Shown: positions 1 through 5,084 of the stretch, piece by piece
How the letters are laid out: each line of letters starts with the position of its first letter
How positions within the stretch are numbered: position 1 is the stretch's first letter
From: Nitrosomonas sp.
Lineage (GTDB): Bacteria > Pseudomonadota > Gammaproteobacteria > Burkholderiales > Nitrosomonadaceae
Reading direction: 5' to 3'
DNA: 5,084 nucleotides
NCBI GenBank assembly: GCA_005779435.1
Contig: SXJH01000219.1
Span: 1 to 5,084 of the forward strand
The notes under the pieces: model-generated
Told to the model about the DNA's origin: nothing
The model's database searches: none
Seen by the model: the letters and a program-made list of their open reading frames with translations, nothing else
Made by a program: the position numbers and the translations under genes

Positions 1-584
1 AGTATCGACATAATGACAACAACCGGCAATGAATGATTGCGCTGCTTTCTTCGCTCCGACGAAAAGGAGATTTGCTTACCGCGCAGCGGCGTATTTTCGG
101 ATTTCGATACGATCCGCGCGGATTCCGGCAGCATTGTTAACAGAGGCGCTGGATCCAACTGCACCAGAATTGCATAATTGCGAACAAAGCCGCGCAAGAA
201 TGTTCGCCCCGGCAATTTTTCATAAGCCTCGCGTTCAATGGACGCGATTTGTTGCGAGGAAAGGCGCAATTGCCGCGCCACATCCTCAATACTCATGCCT
301 TTTGCCGCCCTCGCCTTTTGCAAAATATATCCCACACCTCCCGTAGCAGCAGCCGAATTCGAATCGTCCACCGCTCCCGATTCGAGCGCCGGATCGGCAT
401 CCGGCGCCGCATTCAAATGACCGTCATCCAGAACCTCCCGATAGGACTGATGCTCGTCGAAAGATGCCGGCAAATCGACATTCTCCCGCAATATGGAGTG
501 CTCGGATATCGATTGTGCGCTGTTGGTATCGTCGATATCGTCAGGCTGGTTGGTCGTATTGTCTTTATCTTCTATCGTACTCAT
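1..584 (-). CDS. rodZ: RodZ-like cytoskeleton/cell-shape protein (partial, N-terminal 194 codons)
   Basis: RodZ is an inner-membrane protein that joins the MreB cytoskeleton to the peptidoglycan elongation machinery through its cytoplasmic helix-turn-helix domain. The frame opens with ATG at 584 and stays open to the left edge, so the C-terminus lies outside the window. An acidic, low-complexity stretch (residues 1-80, about 20 Asp/Glu against 3 Lys/Arg) is followed by a RodZ-type HTH domain (about 84-155) containing the hallmark TFLRGFVRNYA at 128-138. A basic patch (RRKQR, 178-182) then leads into a hydrophobic run, LPVVVIMSI, that looks like the start of the transmembrane helix. The start codon directly follows the pilW stop (TAA then ATG). 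A strong AAGGAG lies 11 nt upstream inside pilW, so translation is probably coupled. The length before the HTH is unusual: E. coli RodZ has only a short N-terminal tail. Family assignment is firm; the role is inferred from the family and gene order. Confidence 0.9.
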   Translation of the reverse strand, partial: MSTIEDKDNTTNQPDDIDDTNSAQSISEHSILRENVDLPASFDEHQSYREVLDDGHLNAAPDADPALESGAVDDSNSAAATGGVGYILQKARAAKGMSIEDVARQLRLSSQQIASIEREAYEKLPGRTFLRGFVRNYAILVQLDPAPLLTMLPESARIVSKSENTPLRGKQISFSSERRKQRNHSLPVVVIMSI

Positions 585-1370
585 TTAACGGATTGCTCCT
601 TCTCGAATCAATGCAGCTTCTCTGGAATCAGGAAAGTGCTTTTGCAATTGAAAGATATAACTATCGACAGCCAGTTGATTACCCAATGCTTGCTCCACCT
701 TGATCGCAAGCAACAGGCCGTCGGACGTCGAGGGATTGTTTTGCAGGAACTGAGTTAACTTGGATTTTGCATCGATCAAATTGCCGCGTTGAAAATCGAT
801 CTCAATCATTCCAATAACCGCCGGCGGAAAATTGGGTTGTATTAGCAGAGACCTTTGAAAAAATAACTGCGCTTCGGCGTACCTCTCCCGTTTGGTTTCA
901 CAAACACCGGCATTGGCATACGATCTTTCCGGCGTGGCATAAAGCGGATCTCTGGCTGCCGTCACGAAATGATCGATGGCTTGGCCGATTCGTTCCGGAT
1001 AACGTTGACATAAAAACCAACCGTAATTATTAAGAATCTCGGAATTTCTGGGCGCCAGCCGGATAGCCCGTTCAAAGTTACTCAACGCCTTATCGTTTTC
1101 ATTGAGCGACATATTGATCAATCCCATCACGCTATATGCCGGTGCATAATTGGACTGCGCTTTGAGTGCTTCATTTACCTCTTCGATTGCAACATCCAAT
1201 TGCCCGCGATAAAAATACTCTGCAGCCAATTCCGTATGGATTTTTGCGCTCAAAAAAGCCCGATCCGCATCGGTATTCGTCAATAACCCTTGTTCTACAG
1301 GCTGTTGCGCACACCCACTCAACGCTCCTATGAGCAATGCAATGACAAAAGCTTGCCGATCGTATTTCAT
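585..1370 (-). CDS. pilW: Type IV pilus biogenesis/stability lipoprotein PilW (PilF), TPR pilotin
   Basis: This is the outer-membrane TPR lipoprotein that helps the type IV pilus secretin PilQ reach the outer membrane and multimerise (called PilF in Pseudomonas, PilW in Neisseria). The 261-residue protein starts with a lipoprotein signal peptide whose lipobox LSGC places the lipidated Cys at residue 20. The rest is tandem TPR helices: about 45-76, 78-108, 114-140, 149-180, and weaker repeats to the end. The family signature NNYGWFLCQ (114-122) and YANAGVC (151-157) carry the conserved Cys pair C121 and C157. I chose the ATG at 1370 over upstream in-frame starts because it puts the signal peptide at the N-terminus, overlaps the rlmN stop in a 4-nt ATGA, and has AGGGG 7 nt upstream (1378-1382). 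Its place between rlmN and rodZ is the usual betaproteobacterial arrangement. No other pilus gene is in the window. Confidence 0.93.
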   Translation of the reverse strand: MKYDRQAFVIALLIGALSGCAQQPVEQGLLTNTDADRAFLSAKIHTELAAEYFYRGQLDVAIEEVNEALKAQSNYAPAYSVMGLINMSLNENDKALSNFERAIRLAPRNSEILNNYGWFLCQRYPERIGQAIDHFVTAARDPLYATPERSYANAGVCETKRERYAEAQLFFQRSLLIQPNFPPAVIGMIEIDFQRGNLIDAKSKLTQFLQNNPSTSDGLLLAIKVEQALGNQLAVDSYIFQLQKHFPDSREAALIREGAIR

Positions 1371-2470
1371 CCGCACACCCCTGATTGCAATCCCGTAGTC
1401 CGGCGGGTTTTGTCTTTTACTTGCCCGGCAAGCTGGCCGCACGCGGCGGCAATATCGTCGCCGCGAGTTTTTCTGACGGTCGTCACATAACCCGCTTGCA
1501 TCAGCACATCGCGAAAAACACGGACCGCTTCCGGCGTGGATCGCTTGAAACCAATACCCGGAAAGGTGTTGAAAGGAATCAAATTAAATTTGCATGGCGT
1601 ATCTTTAACCAACTTCGCCAATTCTTTGGCATGCGCCACCGTATCGTTGACGCCGTCGAGCATCACATACTCGAACGTGACGAAATCTCTCGGCGCATCC
1701 GGCAAATATCGCTGGCAAGCGGCCAGTAATTCCTTGATCGGATACTTCTTGTTGATCGGCACCAATCGATCGCGCAACGCATCGTTCGGCGCATGCAGCG
1801 AAACCGCCAAAGCAACCGGGCAGCGTTCCCGCAACCGGTCAATCGCCGGCACCAAACCGGACGTGCTAACCGTCACGCGACGACGCGACAAACCGTATGC
1901 ATGATCGTCCAACATCAAATCCAGCGCCGTTACCACGTTATCGAAATTGGCCAATGGTTCGCCCATCCCCATCATGACGACATTGGTAACCGCTTTGTTC
2001 GATTGCTCTCCGGTATCGTTGTTTGCATTCGCGCCAAGGGCATTGTTTGCAATCCACAATTGCCCGATGATTTCCGCAACGGTCAGATTGCGATTGAATC
2101 CTTGCATCCCGGTGGAACAAAACGCGCACGCTAAAGCGCATCCCACCTGACTGGATACGCACAATGTTCCGCGATTGGCCTCAGGAATAAAAACCGTTTC
2201 GATGCCATTACCGGAACCAACCGCTAACAACCACTTCCGCGTGCCATCGGCAGCCTCATAATCCGAAGTAATCGCCGGCAATTCGATGGTCGCTTTGGTC
2301 GCCAGTTTTTCCCGCAAGCTTTTGGCCAAATCGCTCATGACGGCAAAATCCGCTGTGCCGACTTGATGAATCCAGTGCAGCAACTGTCGTGCACGAAAAG
2401 GCTTTTCGCCGATTTCAGCGCAAAAATCGACTAAACCTTTACCGTCATAATTGAGCAGATTGACTGTCAC
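1367..2470 (-). CDS. rlmN: Dual-specificity 23S rRNA/tRNA adenine-C2 methyltransferase RlmN (radical SAM)
   Basis: RlmN is a cytoplasmic radical-SAM enzyme that methylates C2 of A2503 in 23S rRNA and of A37 in some tRNAs. The 367-residue length is close to the family norm. The CX3CX2C cluster ligands are C111, C115 and C118 (CALACAFC). The catalytic Cys pair is also present: C104 in GTLCVSSQVG and the methyl-carrying C344 in DDIAAACGQLAG. MGMGEP (167-172) and VSTSG (201-205) further match the radical-SAM core. The region around 143-161 is a little longer and Asn-rich, probably a tolerated loop. The start is GTG at 2470; an in-frame TAA at 2504-2506 and the lack of any ATG, GTG or TTG between them make it the only standard start. 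No convincing Shine-Dalgarno sequence precedes it, and the ndk stop is only 17 nt upstream, so it probably depends on translation arriving from ndk. It overlaps pilW by 4 nt. Confidence 0.95.
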   Translation of the reverse strand: MTVNLLNYDGKGLVDFCAEIGEKPFRARQLLHWIHQVGTADFAVMSDLAKSLREKLATKATIELPAITSDYEAADGTRKWLLAVGSGNGIETVFIPEANRGTLCVSSQVGCALACAFCSTGMQGFNRNLTVAEIIGQLWIANNALGANANNDTGEQSNKAVTNVVMMGMGEPLANFDNVVTALDLMLDDHAYGLSRRRVTVSTSGLVPAIDRLRERCPVALAVSLHAPNDALRDRLVPINKKYPIKELLAACQRYLPDAPRDFVTFEYVMLDGVNDTVAHAKELAKLVKDTPCKFNLIPFNTFPGIGFKRSTPEAVRVFRDVLMQAGYVTTVRKTRGDDIAAACGQLAGQVKDKTRRTTGLQSGVCG

Positions 2471-2487
2471 TGGATTGGTGAACGATC

Positions 2488-2913
2488 TTAACGTGAATAA
2501 ATATTAAGTGCGGGGAAGAAACAAGCAATCTCAACCGTAGCCGTCTCGACGGCATCCGAACCGTGCACCGCATTTGCATCGATACTTTCGGCAAAATCGG
2601 CGCGAATGGTTCCTTTCTCCGCTTTTTTCGGATCGGTTGCGCCCATCAAGTCGCGATTCTTTTTAATGGCATCCTCTCCTTCCAGCACTTGCACCATTAC
2701 CGGGCCTGATATCATGAACTTAACCAGATCGCGAAAGAAGGGACGCTCGCGATGCACTGCGTAGAATTGCTCCACGTCCGCTTCCGATAAATGCACCATA
2801 CGTGCCGCGATAATTTTCAAACCGTTTGATTCGAAACGTGAATAAATCTGACCAATGACATTCTTTGCAACAGCATCCGGCTTGATGATGGACAAGGTTC
2901 TTTCAATCGCCAT
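2488..2913 (-). CDS. ndk: Nucleoside diphosphate kinase
   Basis: Ndk transfers the gamma-phosphate between nucleoside di- and triphosphates through a phospho-histidine, keeping NTP and dNTP pools balanced in the cytoplasm. The 141-residue protein is full length for the bacterial family. It opens with the typical ERTLSIIKPDAV (4-15, containing the conserved Lys11), has RPFF (57-60) and GPVMVQVLEGE (70-80), and carries the active-site histidine H117 in NAVHGSD (114-120). I chose ATG at 2913 over the in-frame TTG at 2925 because it gives the canonical MAIERTLS start and has GGAG 6 nt upstream (2920-2923). It is the first gene of the minus-strand operon in view, with rlmN 17 nt downstream. About 140 nt of AT-rich DNA separates it from the divergent FecR-domain gene. 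Nothing about the protein is unusual. Confidence 0.97.
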   Translation of the reverse strand: MAIERTLSIIKPDAVAKNVIGQIYSRFESNGLKIIAARMVHLSEADVEQFYAVHRERPFFRDLVKFMISGPVMVQVLEGEDAIKKNRDLMGATDPKKAEKGTIRADFAESIDANAVHGSDAVETATVEIACFFPALNIYSR

Positions 2914-2943
2914 TAAATACTCCAATAAATTAGTAAATTAAAC

Positions 2944-2973
2944 ATTTTATCAAATTAAGCATGCAATTCGCAA
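2944..2973 (-). promoter_or_regulatory. Candidate sigma-70-type promoter for ndk-rlmN-pilW-rodZ
   Basis: Reading the minus strand, TTGCGA (2968-2973) is followed after 18 nt by TAAAAT (2944-2949), about 30 nt upstream of the ndk start. The -10 matches 5 of 6 consensus bases and the -35 matches 4 of 6. The surroundings are AT-rich, so chance matches are likely. Position and orientation fit the head of the operon. Confidence 0.35.
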
Positions 2974-3015
2974 AAACAGTTGCATCAGCCTTCTAAAAAA
3001 ACGTAAAGGCCAGTA

Positions 3016-3021
3016 TATAAT
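3016..3021 (+). promoter_or_regulatory. Perfect -10 box (TATAAT) upstream of the FecR-domain gene
   Basis: TATAAT at 3016-3021 is a perfect sigma-70 -10 hexamer lying 32 nt before the ATG at 3054. No good -35 is seen at normal spacing; the best is TTCTAA at 2991-2996 with a 19-nt spacer and 3 of 6 matches. There is no extended -10 TG. Transcription would begin near 3028-3030, giving a leader of only about 25 nt. The promoter may be weak or need an activator. Confidence 0.4.
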
Positions 3022-3053
3022 GCCCCGTTTTGTCGATTCATTACCATACTGAA

Positions 3054-3605
3054 ATGCAGGAACCTGAACCTCACGTCATTCAACCCTTTGTTTTTACGTT
3101 CAGTTGGCGACGCTTCTTAATGCATTGCGCAATCATGGGCGTTTGTATCATTCTGGGTCTGATGACCTGGTATTTTGGCAAACCACCCAATATTCGTTTT
3201 TACGAAACGAAATCGGAGGAACGATTGACCGCCGCTATTACGCCTCATATCGATATGGCGCTGGATATTCGCAGCTCTGTCGCGATAAAAGATGGGCAAC
3301 CGCTACAAGCCGAATTGTTTAAAGGCGGCGTTTATTTCGATATCAGGAAAGAAGCCGCTGGCATGCTTGAGATCAAAGTCGGCAATGCAATCATCAAAGA
3401 TGTCGGGACTCGTTTCAGCATTGAGAAATTGAAAGACGGCAGCAGCCATGCCGCCGTTGCCGATGGACAAATCAAAATCCACGTGGCATCCGGCGTTTAT
3501 CAAATCAACGCATTCGAACAAGTCGATTTCGACGACACCGGCATCAGTAAACACCAACTGGCCATAGAACGCGACATTGCGCCCTGGCGAACCCAATTGC
3601 AATGA
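3054..3605 (+). CDS. Small membrane-anchored FecR-domain protein (orphan, no anti-sigma region)
   Basis: The 183-residue product has a short N-terminal tail (1-20, ending in WRR), one transmembrane helix (about 21-41) and a periplasmic domain. The positive residues before the helix predict N-inside topology. Residues about 65-165 resemble the FecR domain: the pattern ELFKGGVYFDI (87-97), then EIKVGNAIIKDVGTRFSI (106-123) with the hallmark GTRF, then VADGQIKI and a final strand ending in VDFDDTG. Classical FecR proteins sense TonB-receptor signals in the periplasm and control an ECF sigma factor through a cytoplasmic N-terminal region of roughly 80 residues. Here that region is essentially absent, and no fecI-like sigma or TonB-receptor gene lies in the window. 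Its function is therefore unknown. ATG at 3054 is the best start, but no Shine-Dalgarno sequence precedes it. An in-frame TTG at 3030 would add 8 residues, and an in-frame stop at 3018-3020 excludes anything longer. It is divergent from ndk and converges on the carboxypeptidase gene. Confidence 0.75.
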   Translation: MQEPEPHVIQPFVFTFSWRRFLMHCAIMGVCIILGLMTWYFGKPPNIRFYETKSEERLTAAITPHIDMALDIRSSVAIKDGQPLQAELFKGGVYFDIRKEAAGMLEIKVGNAIIKDVGTRFSIEKLKDGSSHAAVADGQIKIHVASGVYQINAFEQVDFDDTGISKHQLAIERDIAPWRTQLQ

Positions 3606-3662
3606 CAAAGTTATCAAGCCATTGGTTTTAGAACGCGACTGCTGTCGGCACTGCAAAGCAAA

Positions 3663-3677
3663 GAAAAATCGTTTTTC
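3663..3677. terminator. Weak AT-rich inverted repeat between convergent genes, possible bidirectional terminator
   Basis: GAAAAA and TTTTTC flank a 3-nt TCG loop in the 78-nt gap between the FecR-domain gene (stop 3605) and the carboxypeptidase gene (stop 3684). The stem has only one G:C pair and would be unstable. Its own T-rich arm could serve as the U-tract. A small CGAC/GTCG hairpin lies at 3636-3647. I see no strong intrinsic terminator here; the call rests mainly on the convergent arrangement. Confidence 0.2.
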
Positions 3678-3683
3678 AACCTG

Positions 3684-4970
3684 CTATGAACGCACCACCA
3701 TGCATTCCATACCCTGACGAACAAGATTCTGACAAGCATGGCGTGCTTGTTTTTCTTGCAAACCGACCAAGCGCGCACGGTACAGAACACGGTTACTGAC
3801 ACCGACTTCGGTCACCGCAACCTCCCCAGGAATCAAGCGCGAAGCCGCTTGTGCATGCGCATGGGCACGGTCGAGCGATTGATAGGAACCGATCTGCACC
3901 GCCCAGCTTTCAATGCTTGCAGTGCTCGTTTTGAGTGGCAAAGCGCCATTGGACGGCTTGGCCGCTGGTACAGCGGCCGTTTCAAGTTTATCTTTTGCCG
4001 GATTGAACTTGGGCGTTGTTGGCATGCTCGCCTTTATTGCTCGTGCATCGTTATTTGCTTTTGCGACTTGCACCGCACGATTTGTTTGATTAAAACCGCG
4101 ATCCAATAATTGCGCCATATGCTGATCGCGCGCAGCCGCCGTATGACCGCCCATCACAACGGCCACGACACGACGATCGCCGCGCTTGGCGGAAGTGGCC
4201 ACGTTAAAACCGGATGCTCGAATAAAACCGGTTTTCAATCCGTCCACGCCGGACGTATTGCGTACCATGCGATTGTGACTGTTATAGGTCACACCTTTAT
4301 AACTAAAAGATTGCGTAGAAAAATAATGATAATACTGCGGAAAATCCTTAATCAATCGCACCGACAGCGCAACCATGTCGCGCGCCGTGGTTTTTTGTCC
4401 GCTATTCGGCAAGCCGGATGCATTACGAAATGTCGTCGAATGCATACCCAGCTTTTTTGCCTTATCGGTCATAATCTGCCCAAATTGCGCTTCAGTACCG
4501 CCCAGTGCCTCAGCAACAACGGCAGCCACATCGTTGGCGGAGCGCACAATAAGCGCCGGAATCGCTTCGCGTACGCTGATGCTATCCCCGGCGCGCAAGT
4601 GAATATTGGTCGAAGGCATCGATGCGGCATGCGCCGAAACCTTCATGCGCGTATCCAAAGACATTTTTCGCTGCTCAATCGCTTCAAACAACAAATAAAG
4701 CGTCATCATTTTAGTTAAAGAAGCCGGATACCGCCCCGCATCGGCATTGGACTCATGTAAAACCGCCCCGTTATCCGCATCGACAACAATGGATGCATAA
4801 AGCGGATTGGCCTGCGCGGGTGACAGCAGCAGAAGCGACAGCACCGACAGTGCGACGACTGAGAAACCTTTGGCGATATGGCTTAACGCAATAAATTTGC
4901 GATTCATTTTTTGAATTGATGTCATAACCATAATGATTTTATGTTCATAAAACTTCTTCGTGGCACCCAT
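3684..4970 (-). CDS. Secreted D-alanyl-D-alanine carboxypeptidase (peptidase S11) with C-terminal SPOR domain
   Basis: This penicillin-binding-protein-type enzyme removes the terminal D-Ala from peptidoglycan stem peptides in the periplasm. From M1 at 4970 (428 aa), a signal peptide ends near AQA/N (cleavage after 54). The S11 catalytic domain follows (about 56-295) with all three active-site motifs: SLTK (84-87, nucleophile S84), SAN (144-146) and KTG (246-248). A low-complexity Ala/Lys/Pro linker (about 296-352) leads to a SPOR domain (about 354-427, AVQIGSYQSLDRAHAHA at its start). SPOR domains bind glycan stripped of stem peptides at division sites, so septal recruitment is likely. The PBP5-type C-terminal beta domain and amphipathic membrane anchor are not seen. 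The start is uncertain. ATG 4970 has AAGG 7 nt upstream (4978-4981) but gives a long n-region. ATG 4907 gives a typical signal peptide of about 33 residues but has no ribosome-binding site; ATGs at 4931 and 4925 are also in frame. Related to dacA/dacC in family only. Confidence 0.92.
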   Translation of the reverse strand: MGATKKFYEHKIIMVMTSIQKMNRKFIALSHIAKGFSVVALSVLSLLLLSPAQANPLYASIVVDADNGAVLHESNADAGRYPASLTKMMTLYLLFEAIEQRKMSLDTRMKVSAHAASMPSTNIHLRAGDSISVREAIPALIVRSANDVAAVVAEALGGTEAQFGQIMTDKAKKLGMHSTTFRNASGLPNSGQKTTARDMVALSVRLIKDFPQYYHYFSTQSFSYKGVTYNSHNRMVRNTSGVDGLKTGFIRASGFNVATSAKRGDRRVVAVVMGGHTAAARDQHMAQLLDRGFNQTNRAVQVAKANNDARAIKASMPTTPKFNPAKDKLETAAVPAAKPSNGALPLKTSTASIESWAVQIGSYQSLDRAHAHAQAASRLIPGEVAVTEVGVSNRVLYRARLVGLQEKQARHACQNLVRQGMECMVVRS

Positions 4971-4983
4971 TCTATCGCCTTAG

Positions 4984-4996
4984 ATTCTTAAAGAAT
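4984..4996. repeat. Short palindrome ATTCTT-A-AAGAAT upstream of the carboxypeptidase gene
   Basis: Two perfect 6-bp arms are separated by one base, 14 nt upstream of the ATG at 4970 and just upstream of the AAGG ribosome-binding site. It could be part of a regulator site, but a 13-bp palindrome in AT-rich DNA can arise by chance. Confidence 0.35.
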
Positions 4997-5003
4997 TGAG
5001 TAA

Positions 5004-5028
5004 TAAATAGCATATTTCCCGCTATTTA
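5004..5028. repeat. 8-bp inverted repeat TAAATAGC / GCTATTTA with 9-nt spacer, possible operator
   Basis: The arms TAAATAGC (5004-5011) and GCTATTTA (5021-5028) are perfectly complementary around the spacer ATATTTCCC. It sits 34-58 nt upstream of the carboxypeptidase ATG at 4970, where the promoter would be expected. The dyad could be bound by a dimeric regulator, or form a hairpin if transcribed. No T-run follows in the orientation of the gene, so it is not an obvious terminator. I do not recognise it as a known operator. Confidence 0.4.
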
Positions 5029-5046
5029 CAAAGATTTTTTTACAAA
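5025..5046. repeat. Direct repeat of TTTACAAA upstream of the carboxypeptidase gene
   Basis: TTTACAAA occurs at 5025-5032 and again at 5039-5046, 14 nt apart start to start. The first copy overlaps the right arm of the inverted repeat. On the minus strand each copy reads TTTGTAAA, whose TTGTAA could act as a -35 element, though no good -10 stands at the right distance. AT-rich context lowers its significance. Confidence 0.3.
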
Positions 5047-5066
5047 TTCACCGTCATGAGATTCGA

Positions 5067-5072
5067 TATAAT
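5067..5072 (+). promoter_or_regulatory. Isolated TATAAT at right edge, possible promoter of a plus-strand gene beyond the window
   Basis: A perfect -10 hexamer on the plus strand ends 12 nt before the window edge. No matching -35 lies 16-18 nt upstream. If real, it would drive a gene divergent from the carboxypeptidase gene, starting outside the window. Confidence 0.2.
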
Positions 5073-5084
5073 CCATAACAACAG

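Noticed and set aside
249..758. 169-codon open frame on the plus strand across rodZ and the end of pilW
   Set aside because: It spans two well-supported opposite-strand genes, and its product resembles no protein family I know.
1938..2162. 74-codon minus-strand frame inside rlmN
   Set aside because: It is a shifted frame of rlmN, which is itself intact across this region, so there is no frameshift or nested gene to explain.
2959..2964. GCATGC palindrome between ndk and the FecR-domain gene
   Set aside because: Only 6 bp, and the flanks do not extend the symmetry.
2980..3021. TTGCAT (2980-2985) as the -35 partner of TATAAT (3016-3021)
   Set aside because: The spacing is 30 nt, far beyond the 16-19 nt that sigma-70 promoters tolerate.
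3303..3656. 117-codon open frame on the minus strand opposite the FecR-domain gene
   Set aside because: The plus-strand frame has a coherent transmembrane helix and the GTRF motif; the minus-strand product shows neither a domain nor a ribosome-binding site.
4110..4718. 202-codon open frame on the plus strand inside the carboxypeptidase gene
   Set aside because: It is fully antisense to a gene with intact catalytic motifs, its translation is rich in Arg/His/Cys with no domain logic, and it is best explained as a shadow of the real coding frame.
1..5084. Search for tRNA, rRNA, riboswitch, CRISPR, insertion-sequence or attachment-site structure
   Set aside because: I found no tRNA-like or spaced-repeat patterns, transposase motifs or terminal inverted repeats; the gaps between genes are all under 150 nt.

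Overview
The window reads as ordinary chromosomal DNA from a betaproteobacterium of moderate GC content. Nitrosomonadales (Nitrosomonas-like) is my best guess, from the base composition, the protein style and the gene order ndk-rlmN-pilW-rodZ, which in betaproteobacteria is normally followed by ispG and hisS. The placement is an inference; no rRNA or other taxonomic marker is present.

Layout. The left 2.9 kb is one compact minus-strand operon. Reading in the direction of transcription, it runs ndk (2913 to 2488), 17 nt gap, rlmN (2470 to 1367, GTG start), 4-nt ATGA overlap, pilW/pilF (1370 to 585), zero-gap TAA/ATG junction, then rodZ (584 and off the left edge, so only its N-terminal 194 codons are here). 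About 140 nt upstream of ndk, a short plus-strand gene (about 3054-3605) starts divergently. It encodes a small single-pass membrane protein with a periplasmic FecR-type domain, but has no sigma factor next to it and no cytoplasmic anti-sigma region. It converges on a minus-strand gene (4970 to 3684) for a secreted D-alanyl-D-alanine carboxypeptidase with a C-terminal SPOR domain. The last 114 nt are an AT-rich upstream region with an 8-bp inverted repeat, a second short palindrome and a direct repeat.

How the genes fit together. ndk balances nucleoside triphosphates, rlmN modifies 23S rRNA (and tRNA), pilW supplies the outer-membrane pilotin for the type IV pilus secretin, and rodZ links MreB to the cell-wall elongation machinery. 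The carboxypeptidase also acts on peptidoglycan, and its SPOR domain predicts recruitment to septal, denuded glycan. The window is therefore mostly translation/nucleotide housekeeping plus cell-envelope functions.

I see no mobile element, CRISPR array, RNA gene or clearly new system. The least explained item is the orphan FecR-domain protein. The long acidic N-terminal extension of RodZ and the repeats upstream of the carboxypeptidase gene come next.
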